Under the pieces are notes generated by a model that searched no databases, was not told where the DNA came from, and was given only the letters and a program-made list of their open reading frames with translations. From assembly GCF_021155765.1 (NCBI RefSeq), contig NC_060110.1, forward strand, positions 5,704,001 to 5,768,000: DNA of 64,000 bases. Direction: 5' to 3'. The first letter of the stretch is position 1. Each line of letters starts with the position of its first letter. Below are positions 1 to 12,864 of this stretch, one piece after another. The DNA is from Diprion similis. Lineage: Eukaryota; Arthropoda; Insecta; Hymenoptera; Diprionidae. Both the position numbers and the translations under genes were made by a program.

Positions 1-486
1 GTTGGCATTGATTTCGAATGATTCATCTTAATCTCTACCTTATCGAGTCATTTTTAATGATTTCCAGCGTAACCCTTGACTTCCGGTGGTTTTCGAGCGT
101 TCTGGATGAGGTTCTGTGTCATTTACAATAAATAACTGGAGAACATTGGAAATCAATGGAAATTACCCTAGGAGCCGGGAATCGACGAAAGCCCATGGTA
201 AGATAGAAATCAATAGAATGTTATAGAATAAAAACTATTTGGCATCCATCACAAAACGAGCTGCAAGGCCTACAACGGTTTCTGTGATTCTCAATGCCAT
301 CATGGGATTTCAAATAATTTGCAATGATTTCAATTATATATTGATTGATTCCTCGTTATCGTAAAGAATATTTCAGTCATTGCCAATAAGTTCCTTTCAC
401 CTACAATTGATTTCCAACTGCTAAATTTATGACTTCCTTTAAATTAATGTGCCCTCGTACCAAAGTGACAAGGGTAAGTTACTCAC

Positions 487-3400
487 GATAACGCAGACCT
501 CCCCATCTTCTTCGGGAAGGGTACGAATCCGGGACTCCAGACCCTCCGCGATTGATTCCTCTTCTTCAGATCCTGATAAACAGAAGTTGCAGGTTTTTAT
601 AGATTGATTCGCGTTGCGAAGATGTGTTAGTCGATAATATTCTCAGTTTGTCACGGTTAATTATTTATATTATTTGCACGTTAAACAGTGGTTCAAGTAG
701 AGCTTTCAAGAATAATCCCTTGGTTATTGATCTGATTGCTGTTTTTTTTTTTTTTTTTTTTTTTGTTCTTCTCTTTTTTTCTTTCAACGGGATTTCTAGC
801 CAACCCGAGCACGATAGCTCATGGCAACGTTATCGGGAATTGTACTCCATCTAATGCGTAGTGGAGAAGAATTGACGTCACGATTTTTATCAGCGGGAGG
901 AGATGTACATACATGGGAGGGAGTGGGTGACTAGGAGGGATATATCCAGGTTCATCCTAAAATGTATGTGCCATAAATATTTTATACACGGTGACGTTTC
1001 TCGATATATGATCGCGTCGCTTCTGTGGCCCAGTAATTTACTGCTTCGTTGTACAGGTTTATACATACAACTATAATATATAAACTAACGCGTATAACAC
1101 TGTGTCGAAATGTCAAATTTCCAGAAAAAAAAAGAAGCGGAGAAAATGGGGTCAGACTACAAAAGCTAAATAAATGATAGTAGCGTTTTTATTCTGTGAT
1201 GTTATACCAGAAAATTGTTCGAATTATCATATCACCGACACATTATAGGTACATATTCATTTGGATAATACGATTGAATTATGGGTACTTGAGGACTTAT
1301 GTGAAATTTATCAAGTACATGCACTTCCAATTTCGAAAACAAAAGTAGTGGGGAGAAAAATAAAAACCAGCCCATGTAGAGAGGATTTCATATTTCACTT
1401 GATTTCTGAAAGGTGGCACGAGAAAATGGTGCAAATACCGATAATTATGATTTTTCAGGAGAGAAAAATTAAAGTTGGCACGAATTACGGACTTACAGGG
1501 GAAAAATCGATTTTTGTGAGTCATTCGCTCGAAGAGGAATGGCTATATTACCTCGGGTTTGGGCTGCTTGAAAGAGCTTGAAAAACTCTACAAAGTGCTT
1601 TCAGATTTCTGTTTTAAATTAATCAATCAAATTTTATGACAGTTTATTAATCTTATGAAAAATCATAATTATAGCGCTTACATGCGAACGATTATTTTTT
1701 AATATTTCAACAAATAAAAGCAAACGTTTTTTCGATATTTTGGCACTTACGCCAAATTATAGAATGAAGGGAATCTTTCAATAAAATATGAGAGTATCGA
1801 TTGCTTTTATTCTCAAAAACTCAATCAGCGACACATCAGGCCAAGATTCAAGCTCTCAGCGATAGCAAAAACTGGTAACATGAAACCGCAAGTAGAAAAT
1901 TTGTCCATTTCGTGTCAGTTTTGCGTGAGGGATGCCAGTATTGGAACACGCGAGAATCTGAAACACTGCGAGAGGTATGTAGGTAGGGGAGGATGGGGCA
2001 AAGTGGGCACCTTAAAATTTTCGATACCTCAAAAAATTTGGGGGCAAAGTAGGCCCGATGAATTTTTTTAAATAACAAGTGATAAAATTAACTACCTCAA
2101 CTTTTTATTAAATATTAATTATTCGGAAATTATTTACTCAAGTAATCGCACAGTTCATAACGCGAAACGTTTCAAGTTGTGCTTTACTCTCAAATCGTCG
2201 AAGACAAATAATTTTCTGAACTTTTGAATTTATGATTAATTTTTCTCGATAAAGCTAGATAATAATTTAACATAACTGTTCGTATGAAAACTAAACATTT
2301 TATTCTTATTTTCGGGGTTATTTTCTTAAGGGGCCCACTTTGCCCCACCCTCTCCTACATTAAAATGCACAAAGCATGATCGCGGAATTGCTTAATTCTT
2401 ATTTTTATTTTTATTTTGTTGCGTTTGTGTCTCTCCCACCGCGCATATTCAGCTCCGATCACCTACCGTTATAGTTGAAAAGCAGCTGGCTGATACCCAG
2501 CACGTCGTCCACGTCGTCGTTTGGTATGTAAAACTTGCTCCCAGACGATGTCATGGAGCCGCGACGCGAAGGCACGACCATCTAGGCTTGTAATTATAAT
2601 TAACCCGCGAGATTTCCTCATCCGCGATTTCTGGCGAAAGTCTTTTATTATACTATATAGGCATGAATGTACTATACAATATGTAACATATTTACTTATA
2701 CGCTCTGCATATGTAACTGTCTCTTTAACTTTATTTCCGTCTTTCCTTTTTTGTTTACCACTCTCTCCTCACTTGAAAATTTATTTTCCTTTCACACGCG
2801 AAAACACGTGTGTAAGTTACGTGCCCACTGCATTCGGATCCAAATTAGGATTCTTCTTCCCTTCATTCGGCATTCATTTCACGCGTGCGTGAACCTATTT
2901 ACTCAATAATATATTTATGCGTTCGAAAGCCGTTTCGTTCGGAAACGCGGGCTGCATGTCGCGGGCTACTAATTTAAACGCTGAGTTTATTACACCGTAT
3001 TTTACATATTATTGTTACTGTAGGAAACTGTGTCGTTAAATTCTGACAATAATTACCGCAGAAATAAAAATAACCCGAAAGCAATAAAACATGTGAACGT
3101 TGGTGGTACTTTTTGCTTTGAAGAAGAGCTTTAAATGTATCATGCGATTATTGCATCGAATTTTATGGGCAAAAATGTTATCAAATCTACAGTAGAAATA
3201 CAACTTTTCGTGATAGTTTACGTCGCATCCTGGTAGGAACGAGGTTAAAGTTTCGAAACTTAAGGTAAAGAAATCAAACTTTTACGAAACAACAAAGTTT
3301 CGAATGGTCGGATGCCCAACGGCTCAAAGTTCCGAAAATTCAAGTTACGATAGAGCAAAGTTCCGAAAAGTAAAGTTTCGACAGAATAAAATTTCGAAAA

Positions 3401-6400
3401 TTAAAATATACTTACACAGCGTAGTTCACTTAACGATTGGGTGTAAAAAAATTAGAAAAACCGAAATTCCGAATGACCAGGGTCCCAAACGTATGAAATC
3501 GAGAATCCAAAACAAAGAAAAACCTAAGTTGTGAAATTTTTTGAACTGAAAATCTTCGATCATTCGGAACTTCGATGTTTCGAATTTTTTAATTTCCACA
3601 TTTTATCCCTTCGGAACTTTGAGCGTCAGGTTTCAGAGCATTCGCAACTTTGCTGTTTCGCCAAAGTTTCATTTCTTTAATTTAAGTTTCCCCACCAAAA
3701 TTTCGGAACTTGTCGGTCTGGGAACTTTTCAAGTTCGAAATTTCAACCCCGCCCCTCCTGTTATTCATGTCTGTTCGGATCACCGTGCGAAAAGCGACTG
3801 GTTTTAAAACTCAGCGGCTGGCTAAACTTTCCGCCTGAAGAGTCGATACCAACGATAAGCTCGGGTACATAATAAACGATAGATACAGGTATAGCTTCAC
3901 TGATCGGTGATGAGCACCTATCGCTCTCCGGCCATAAAACCTTCATCGCTTTCACGAATTCCTATCTTGTCATTTCGCCGAATAATTCGAGCTGCAAAAA
4001 CGGGCCTGTCAGATTCAAAAAGAGACTGAAAAAAAGAACCTAGGAAAATTCAAAGTAATTTAAGCATTGATACCCGTTTAGAAATGTGTTGCACTGCACT
4101 GCAACCGAAGTCTGTCGACGCAGCTATGATACGCGGATAAATTTAAACATTTAAAAAACGCGCAAAGCGAGATTTTATCATAATTTATGAAGTTTCGAAT
4201 TAGTTGCATCAGTTTTTCATGATTTACGTATAATGCTTAGTATTTTGTCAGTGATTTTTTGTCAGGTGAACATCGAAATTGGGAGAATAGACAGAGAGAG
4301 AGAGAGAGAGAGATGCCGACTCCTCAGAGATGACGTGTAAAGTAAACGTAAACGTGCACAGCTTGGATCCAAAGCGGATATCAACGTCAACGCGGCGTTA
4401 ATTTATCGACCCAAAAAATACAGTTTTCCTCATTTTTTTTTTTTGTTTCTCTTTTTTTCTTTTTTCCTTCTTTCATCGATATACTCAGGGTCTTCGATCC
4501 TCGGGGCGCTTCGCGTTGTTCACCCTAATCACGTGCCTATAATACAGTGTTTAGACGGTTGTATTCAAGAATTTGTAATAGAGGATATGTTTGCACCAAT
4601 GCGTCGTGAGCAAGGAATTTTTTTTACGTTTTTGATTTTATTTCACCTGCAGAGATCAAAGAAACGCATGATTAACAGCTAGAATGAGAAGACGAGAATT
4701 TTTTATTTGTTTATCGATTATATTTAGTAGATTATTTTTCCTCTCATCGCACCAAATATTTTCCTCCAAGCCGTCAAGCTTACTCGTATTTTTACTGAGA
4801 ACATTTTGTTCCTGTTTGCTGTTCGAAGGGACGCACGACAAATTAGCTTCAGCCCTACTTCTGTCGAAAATAGAAAAATCTTCTTTCTTCCTTTTGTTCA
4901 AATGCTTCGAAATTCTCGTGCAGGTTGAATTTAGACATCGATAATCCTGAAGGTTTGTACGGCAAAAATGCGTTATAACTTGTCGAACGTAAATCTGAAA
5001 CTGTTACAGAGACCTTTTTAAACACTGAAATAATTTATGTAACATTTGTCTATATAAAATAAATTTCAACGAATGAATGTGTGTTGCGAAGAGCTTTGAT
5101 TAAAAATTACCCGTGTTTCGACTAACAGTTAACTCACCATTATTTATTTTCATCGTTAATCTTATCATTTTTCACGCTTTTATACTCCAAGTAGATACTG
5201 CTGTACTGCAACTCTATTCCGAACTCAGAGCTCATTTCACAAAGAGGCTTGACTTGGATAGTTTCGACTTAGATCACTTTTCAAGATTTTTTCTCCGGAC
5301 AGCGTCAAATTTTTCCAGTTTTTCATTCGATTCATCGAGTAACGAAAACCCTATGCTTCTCAAAGAATTCGGTGTACATTCGCAAATATCTCTTCGCTTT
5401 TCTGAAATATTTAGTTTCCTCGAATTCAGCACTTCTGTCGTGCGACCCTTCAATTGTGCACAGGAAGAAAAACAGGAAGAAAATAAAACTGCATCGCAAT
5501 GTTGCCTTCGTACTCCGATTGGCTTGATGTACGTGACGTAATGCGAGGTCATTCGATCGTTAAAACGCTCACGAATCGACATGAATGACTTTATTTTGCT
5601 CTTCATATTTCGCTCGAATTCTGCGAGTAGCCGAAAGCCAAAAAAATTCTGCCTACCTATTTATCAAATAATATAAAATCTACATATGAGTGTGAATCCG
5701 TTCTAACCTGAAGACAAAAATATTTTTTAGAATCAGAAAATTTGCAAGTGTTTGTAACACATGTGATTCGGATCGCTCTAATTAATCAATAAATGAATTG
5801 AGTAATTTCAATGGCTGATCAAATCGAGCAACGCGATTATCACGTATATTCTCATGTGTATATATTATCTCTGCGCTAATCTATATGCGGTATAAATAAA
5901 AATGGGAATAATCATTGAATAGAAATCATCTGCCCACTGCTATTGCACGGGGCCGACGTCCCTCGCTTCTGATCTAAGATGCGTATTACGAAACTTGAGT
6001 CTTACACGCATAAATACGTATGCGTGTACGCATACGTACGTCACACGTGTATAAATGGGTACGTTTCTACCAGTACCGAATTGGGTTACAGCCGCAGCCG
6101 CAGACAAGACCAGTTCCGAATCACTCTCTTTAAGCCCGCAGGCACGTAGTGGAAAATACTACGGCCTCTATTCTACCCTGAAGTGCAGCGCCGAAAATCC
6201 GTTCCCCCTCATCCCCCCTCTTAATCATAACCAAAGAGTAAACTTAAAAAAAATCGCTCTTTACTATGATTCAATTCGTGGATAAGTTTTATTTGAGAAT
6301 TTTGCAGCGACCGATTTTTTGGTTCACAGTTTTGATTTATCCGCGATTCACAAGAACTGCATTCATTCATTCATTCATTCATTTATGCGGATGCACTGTT

Positions 6401-6518
6401 GGTCACTGTAATTCTATGCAATAGCGTGCAAAACGATCGCGAAATTGAAATATTATAATATTCAATAGCACGTGGTTCGATTATATTGTTGAATGAGCAT
6501 TACTATTACTAGTGTGTG

Positions 6519-6554
<36 letters not shown>

Positions 6555-9500
6555 GGTATTTTACAAATGTTTTGTTACGCTTATTATTATTTAAACTTTC
6601 ACTGTTCATTTGAATTTTGGAATTATTTATAGAACCAACACGCGGGTAACGAATGCTTGAGACTTGATTTTCTTTCTCTATTTCAAGCATCTAAAAATGC
6701 CTGGATCGAATTTTTCGAATCGCGGATCGCGACGCGAACTTTTCACGGGCTACGACCGGCACTGACTGACTTGAGTCGCGGATTGACGGGGGATACTTTC
6801 TGACCAGCTGCCTAGCTCGTACTCTCGAACAACGAGTAACTAACATCGATCGTTGCCTGTAATCGTTTGCTGTCAAGACGAACCCGAAAACGGTTTCTGC
6901 TACCGAAGATAGAAAATCCTTAAATCCCCGGCAAGATCGACGATCGACGAACTCTCGATAATGTGCATAATGCGCGAGATGATCCTCATATCCTTAATGA
7001 CATGTATAGGTAATGCCCTCTGGCCATAGTGCATGCGTAAGCATGATGGATTCAAACACTGTATGCAATATATGTATAAATATATACACCATGCATACCT
7101 ACATGTGCGATAATGTGCATTTAATTACATATTAATTCACGAGATAGTGATACAATTACATTGATAATAATGATAATGACGAAAACAAAAATAGTAAGTA
7201 TGGCGAATCGGAAAGCCGGGATCTATTGATTATTCTACACCGACTACACCCTTTGCTGCAGGCGTTAACGGGCGTCAATCAATCAAATTGTAATACAAAA
7301 ACACATATAGGTGTGTAACTTCTAGATCCCGCTTTCGAATTTTAATTTATTTGATCGATTACAACACGTGTCTAACTCTAGGATACACATTGGTGATTGT
7401 GCAGTTGCTTAGCTCTTGAGAATGTGATATTACCGAACTTGCATATTTGCAATGTGCCGATATCAAATTTCAAACAATTTTCGTGCAGCAGTGACGAGTA
7501 CGAGTAGAACGATAAAACGGAGAGAAAATAGGCTCTTTCTCTCCTTTCGTTTTTGGAGAGAATAATCATGAATTCAGGTTCGTCATTGTTAACAAACGTC
7601 AACTTACCGACGCTGCGAAGTGTCTGTCTCGATGGATCGGTTGACTTTTCAGATATTTGCAACGAGAGCCTCGGACAATAGTCTTCAGTGTTTTTGAACC
7701 TTTCCGAGAGATCTGCAAGAATCGTATTACACGAGGCTGAAGTTAGTAACGTTAACGCAACGAAACATTGGTAGGAAAAATTACAATTTTTGCAAGTTTT
7801 CAGTAACTTCGAAGTAGCTAACTTTTCAAAATATCAATACATTTTGCCTGATTATAATTTACCGAATTTCAGGCATTCCTGCAATTTTTAATAACGATTT
7901 TCCGAAACATTAATCATTACAACAACGTTACCAACTTCAGCCTCTTCATATTATAACCTCTGTACAAATTTAAATCGTGTTACAACGCTTAAACTGTTAA
8001 ATTCAATCAAAAAAAAACATGCCAAAAAAACGATGAAAAGAAAAAAGAAAGAAAAAAAAACACCACATCGTGTGTGTGCGTTCAATATAAGTTTTGCGTG
8101 GGAATTAGTTACGTAACTTATGCGTCTACGTATGCAATACACACACGTATTTTTATATACCTATACGTATGTACACTTGCAACGCACACATATACACGTG
8201 TATGTATAAAGTTACTCGTGGAGTGGAGGAGATCGTTTAATGACTTTTACGGGGTAAAGCTCGCAATAAACCAGGGCAAACTCTGCAGATAAATGGCGCA
8301 TGATGTGCAAAAATATTTTTATATCTACAACAAATTTGCCAAATCGAAGACAAATTGCGTGTGTGTGTGTGTGTGTGTGTGCGTATTCTGTTATTTGAAA
8401 AAAAAAAAAAAAAACATCAATACCGTTTTTCCGTAATTATATTATATAAGTGTAAAATATATTCATGTCGCAACGCCGCCGTTTATTATCATTGTTTAAT
8501 TTTCAAAGCCTGTGCTGATAATCGAATTCGAAGGAAACTCAAGTGTTAAATTTGAAATAAAATTGAAGCGTGCATGTCCGTTCATACGCGATGGATAAAA
8601 AAAAAAAGGGACGATTAGAAGACGATTTGTTTACGAGTTATTTTGCAAACAAATCGTGTAATGACTCGATCGGGTGTCCGTAAGTGTGACTATATATTTA
8701 TAGCCACCGAGCCTAATTATCACTTCTGAATTCCTCCGGAGAATTTAAGCGCACGTCGCGGCCTGGCATAAGTCCTACGTATGTAAGATCGTATAGAACG
8801 GCACCGAGGGGACTGGGTCAAGGGGAATCAGACTCACCTATCACGGTCCCCTTTCTATATAAGATGTGAATAACGAGTAAAACGTGCGGGTGAGAAAAAA
8901 ATCTCACGACTTGCCGCCATGCCTTTTCCCTTCTAGCTATATGTTGTGTTATACCTTGTATATATGCACAGACAGAGGAACGATATTTTGTTGAATGTGT
9001 ACGGAGTGATTACCTACTGCACGTCGACCGTCCCTCCCATCCTCGACACTACACAGATCGTTATCTAAAATTTTTCGCCATTTACTCGTCGGCACGTCAT
9101 TATCATAGGAGGTAGGATACTTTTTAAAACGAGCAGTCTTTACTTGGATATTTTATGATCATGCTCTTTCAACTCACAGATTTTATTCTCAATGTATAGA
9201 ATATGAAGTGATTTATATTGAAATAAAAAGAAACTAGTGAAAGTTTCTCGTTCACTAATCGTACCTATGATAAGCCAACATTTAGAAGTTTTACAACATT
9301 AAAAAGTCAAAAGATATTAAGAAGACGATGATTTAGAAACTTTGTCAAAAGATGCGATATTCCGCACGTTCGACATGATAAAACCTGAACTTGAAAATTC
9401 ACGCTTTCCAAACACCGGCCAATCGGCGATCACCTTTGGCAAAGAGTGAGAAAATTTTAAACGTTACAAAAAAATTAACAGCGATTGGTGGAACTTGACG

Positions 9501-10092
9501 ATGACTTCAGATTGAAAACTATAAAGAGCCGTGAATTTCGGTTTCTTTCGACTGTTTGCATCACAACCGAAGTACATCTATAACCCAAAATTAGGGATGA
9601 GTTTCCCGATCGTCGGGTCGCGATGCGCGCCATCATTCACGCCGTAAATCGAGGAACTCACCTGTTTTTACGAGGCTCTTCCTTTGCTCCAGTATTTCAC
9701 TGGCGACGGGGATCCCATCCAGCTTCTCTCTGGCCTGCATACAACGAAGAAAAGAGCTCGGCGAACATCCCATCGCCCTCGCACCTTCCTTGATCACCTA
9801 CCGCCGCAAATATTATACAGACGTTTCATCTGGGGTTCAGAAGGGGTTTGTGGTCCGATTCTTTATCCAACTCTTTTGCAGATTTGTTTGTTTGTTTTTC
9901 TCCTTGATCTTTTCTTCCTACGATTCCACTTGGTCTCTGTCTTCCCTTCTTCTTCTTTTAATTCTTGGTTCGAAAAACTCGATTCAACAGTCACATTTTA
10001 ATTGAATACGATACGAGCATAGAGAACTGATCATCCGCAACGTCGAGCTGCTACCGCAAGCACTCACTACTACGCACCTGTACTTCCGGCAT
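487..10092 (-). CDS. 5' part of an unrecognised gene, three exons, runs off left edge
   Basis: Proposed exons on the minus strand are 10092-10078, 9734-9662 and 572-487. The first is a five-codon start exon (MPEVQ) with donor gtgcgt. The second is open in only one frame (AREKLDGIPVASEILEQRKS, then LVKT), follows a TGCAG acceptor and ends at a gtgagt donor. The third is acidic (SEEEESIAEGLESRIRTLPE, then EDGEVCVI) and ends at gtgagt. Phases 0, 1 and 0 join without a stop, giving 58 residues of a soluble, charged N-terminus. I do not recognise the family. The intron between exons two and three is about 9.1 kb and holds several foldback elements; extra exons inside it cannot be excluded. The start exon is the weakest part. 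The second and third exons are well supported by their splice sites and matching phase. Confidence 0.5.
1986..2355. mobile_element. TA-flanked MITE with GGGG-rich terminal inverted repeats
   Basis: The left end at 1986 (GGGGAGGATGGGGCAAAGTG) is matched in inverse orientation by the right end at 2319-2355, with about 30 near-identical bases per arm. A TA dinucleotide sits at both borders (1984-1985 and 2356-2357), as expected for Tc1/mariner-type non-autonomous elements. No transposase frame lies inside the 370 bp. Confidence 0.75.
3232..3761. mobile_element. Large foldback element built of degenerate AAAGTTTCGA units
   Basis: The left arm (about 3239-3405) and right arm (about 3530-3755) are inverted copies. 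For example, AAAGAAATCAAACTTT in the left arm is matched by AAAGAAATGAAACTTT on the opposite strand of the right arm, and CGGCTCAAAGTTCCGA by ACGCTCAAAGTTCCGA. Both arms are packed with variants of AAAGTTTCGAAA/AAAGTTCCGAA. The central spacer is about 120 bp. No coding frame is supported. Confidence 0.7.
7733..7944. mobile_element. Small MITE-like inverted repeat, GAGGCTGAAGTTRGTAACGTT ends
   Basis: The left end GAGGCTGAAGTTAGTAACGT (7733 onward) is the inverse of the right end AACGTTACCAACTTCAGCCTC (ending 7944), with further imperfect pairing for about 50 bases per arm. It lies in the large intron of the left-edge gene. A related single end is seen near 58082-58105. Confidence 0.65.
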
Positions 10093-11011
10093 GCGGGATG
10101 TGCGAAGAAAAGAGCGGCCAGATCACACTGCGATATTTGATCACGAAGATGTGATAATTGGATCGGCATACCGTGGCGCAAACCTCAGAGGTGAGGAGTT
10201 TGCGAGTAGGTGTAGAGGAATTAACCATATTGCGATTGCAGGGTAGGAGAGGACCCGAAATCTCAGCTAACGAGCGAGTGACAAGTCGGACAAACTCCGC
10301 GGCGTTAATCGTTACATATCGCTCTCGTATCGTGTCTCAATCGGTTCCGAGATCGATGGTAGATGCGGTACGATAAGGATCAGTAAAGTTTTTAATTATA
10401 CAAACGACCGCGGTGAAGAGAATAAAAATATATCACCAGTTAAAAGCTACCGATATAATATAATTAGGTATAACCCACCAGATGGATAAAACAATTCACT
10501 ATACAATACTTGTCCAGAAATTTACCCGTTCAAATATGTGTATTTTGTCAAACAAATAAAGTGGCATGTTATAACTGGCGAAGCTACTATTTGACCAGAG
10601 ATGTTCCTGGCAGCGTTCTCGCGTGACGTAACTTATCTTTGCTCAAGACCTTATCAGATGTTTGTTCTCGCTCACATATTATTACACCTACATAGGTATA
10701 TCGCTACACTTATGTATGCCTACGTAAAACCGACGCACCGACTTATCACTACCGCATCTTTCGTCAGGCTAAAATCTTCGTCATGTGTATCTGTCGACGT
10801 CTACACGATGTAAACCGACAAGGTATAGATCGTCTCGCAATTCATACGCGATGAAGACCATAATCAGAATGAACTCTATCACCCGACTGACCCATCTCAA
10901 TTCCATTATCGACATGTTGCATATATGTATTATAGATTTTCACAGTACAACGCTGCACGATTTTATCCAACAAATAACGTAACGTCGTACAGCATATTTT
11001 ATATTCGCGTT

Positions 11012-12516
11012 TCAGGAGCCTTCTTTCCTCGTGGTAATGGCCAGGTAGCAGAATGAACCCTGATGCGGTACCGGCTGAGCTGCTAGAAACGCGCCACCAT
11101 CCGGGGACATTTTCATCACCATAGGACCGTCGCCTGAGTTTTCCTCCAGTGAGGCAATTATCTCATCCGCATTCTCCGTGTTGTCGATTCTGCCAGGCTA
11201 ACCGAGATTCGTTCGTTAGGAGAAACCAGTGTGTGCAAGCTTTGGGAAAAAGTTCTTCGAAAAAAGTAGCAGAACTGAGTTGATGGGTCAAAATGAGTTT
11301 CGAAATATCTCAACTTTTTTATCGTTTCACGTATGACAATATACATGGTTGTCTTTTTTAATCACCCCGGGCGAATGTCTTTGGAACCGGAAAAGATACG
11401 AGAAAAGTTTGATACAAAACTTGAAGGGTTTCGAGGGGGACAGATAATGCTGATATGCGTTGATTTGTGCTGATTTTTCGAGTTCTCATATTTTGACTAT
11501 GAACGGCTGATAACGGGTTTGAAGATGAATTCAAAACGTAAAGAAATATATTTAATTGTACAAAATTGTTACAAGTGTTTCCCGATTTTCAGCAAGTGAA
11601 GTACTCATCCACTTTCCAACGAAGTGAAACATTGCAATCCCCATGGGTTGAAAAAACTAGAAATCGTGTTTCCACGTGATCAAGCGTTTCCCGTAGACCC
11701 TTAAGCGCAAAAAAGTGATGAATTTTTGAAGATTAATGCCTTGCCTCAGGAAAAATGGCCGAGTATTTTACTTTCTGAAAATTCTTAAAATTCTTGCATG
11801 ATATTGAAAAATTGAATGTTTTTTACGTCTGTGAATTTGTCTTCAAACCCGCTATTAGCTGTTCATAGTCAAAATATGTGTTCTTTGTGTGAAATCACGA
11901 AGTATTCGAAAAATCTGAAAACTGAAGCAATTCACAAATCAACCCATATCATTATTAGTTTAACCGCCCGAAATCCATCAGGTTTTATGTAAAACTTTTT
12001 CCTGCATCTCTTCTACAGCTTTCGAGATATTCGCCTGAGGCGATTAAATAAGACCACCCTTTATATACCGATTGTTTGTTCTTCGCAGGTCCAACGAGAT
12101 GCGGTTTTCATTCATTCGTAACTAAGCAAGATGACTGAACGATCAATTGTATAATATTATTACTGACAACTAGACCGGCGATGTCAACGATGCTATTTGC
12201 GGTTGGCGGTTCCTCGTCGAAGGGGGGTCTGAGCACGCCTTCCTGAAGATGGAGAACCAGATAATACATGAAGTCGTTCCTCAGCTGCATTTCTTGGATC
12301 GACTTATTCGCCGACATAAGGTAACGGAGCCACTTCATGACGCGACGACGATCTTGGATATCAAAGCGGTCAAGAAAAAGCGTTTTACGATATCTCTGTG
12401 AGAAGCTAGGCTTTCTTACCCTGCATATGTCTCATGTCAGCGATTAGTCTTTTAGCTAGGAACAGGTTATAGTTACAGTCGTAGTTCAAGCTGGCTTTTT
12501 CCTCTTCCTGCTCCAT
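11012..12516 (-). CDS. Small DUF4485-like protein, 155 aa, head-to-head with CEP78
   Basis: Exons on the minus strand are 12516-12420, 12352-12168 and 11197-11012. Phases join exactly (97+185+186 = 468 nt, stop TGA at 11012-11014). Residues 10-80 (LNYDCNYNLFLAKRL, then DRRRVMKWLRYLMS and LVLHLQEGVLRPPF) resemble the DUF4485 module at the N-terminus of the centrosomal protein CEP112, which has the same pattern of a DRQR-W-RKL helix, a leucine-rich helix and a closing G-x-L-x-x-PF. The tail ends with a hydrophobic GGAFLAAQPVPHQGSFCYLA stretch. There is no signal peptide or membrane segment. The donor after exon 2 is gtcagt, which is weak, and the last acceptor could be 11190 in another phase. 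The start faces CEP78 across 348 bp, so the promoter is probably shared. The second intron contains a MITE. A centrosomal role is inference. Confidence 0.7.
11345..12062. mobile_element. MITE of about 715 bp with long imperfect inverted repeats
   Basis: The left arm (11347-11545) and the reversed right arm (11825-12060) align over about 200 bases. Examples are GGTTGTCTTTTTTAATC against GGTGGTCTTATTTAATC, and TATTTTGACTATGAACGGCT against TATTTTGACTATGAACAGCT, followed by a shared CGGGTTTGAAGA. A TA lies a few bases outside each end. It sits wholly inside the second intron of the DUF4485-like gene. No open frame for a transposase is present. Confidence 0.75.
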
Positions 12517-12864
12517 TGCGTGTGAAAAATATATGACAACTATACTCGGTACTAAAGGGGGGGGGGAGAACGGTAACAGTGTTAAACATAAAATGAATAA
12601 AAATAAATAAAAAAAATTGTATAGGTACAGTTAAAGAAAGGATGTTAAATGAAACAAATTGGGACGATAAACAGTCATCTGCAACTGACGTCTGAAACGA
12701 TGCGCTGTGTTCAAGCTGTAGATGAGATTACAAACATTTGTCAAGTGTTTCTCCGTATGCTCAGATTATCATTTTATACTCAAGGAAACGTGTGATTTAT
12801 ACAGGATTTTTTTTTTAATCTTAAATTACTTCTATTTATTTTTTAATAAACCAAGAATAGAAAA
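12517..12864. promoter_or_regulatory. Bidirectional promoter interval, DUF4485-like gene / CEP78
   Basis: These 348 bp separate two divergent start codons. The interval holds a G run (about 12558-12566) and an A-rich block near 12600-12620. I see no TATA box with convincing spacing and no clear X-box. Both genes must start transcription within it unless 5'UTR introns exist. Confidence 0.55.

Larger units (their letters stand above)
573..9661 (-). other. Long non-coding interval, presumed intron
   Basis: No convincing coding exon is visible. It is AT-rich DNA with a 23-base poly-T (742-764), an AG run (4293-4313), ATTC repeats (6361-6383), a TA run (6523-6552) and a GT run (8359-8381). Three inverted-repeat elements within it are listed separately. 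A TATAAA box beside a CACGTG-like E-box near 6040-6055 could be promoter-like, but no exon follows it that I can support. Confidence 0.5.

Noticed and set aside
5113-5541. 142-codon open frame with a hydrophobic start
   Set aside because: Not bounded by promoter or splice signals; amino-acid pattern looks random (Phe/Ser-rich from AT-rich DNA).
7600-7662. Minus-strand exon ending at a gtaagt donor near 7610
   Set aside because: No convincing acceptor and no phase or family support linking it to the flanking exons.
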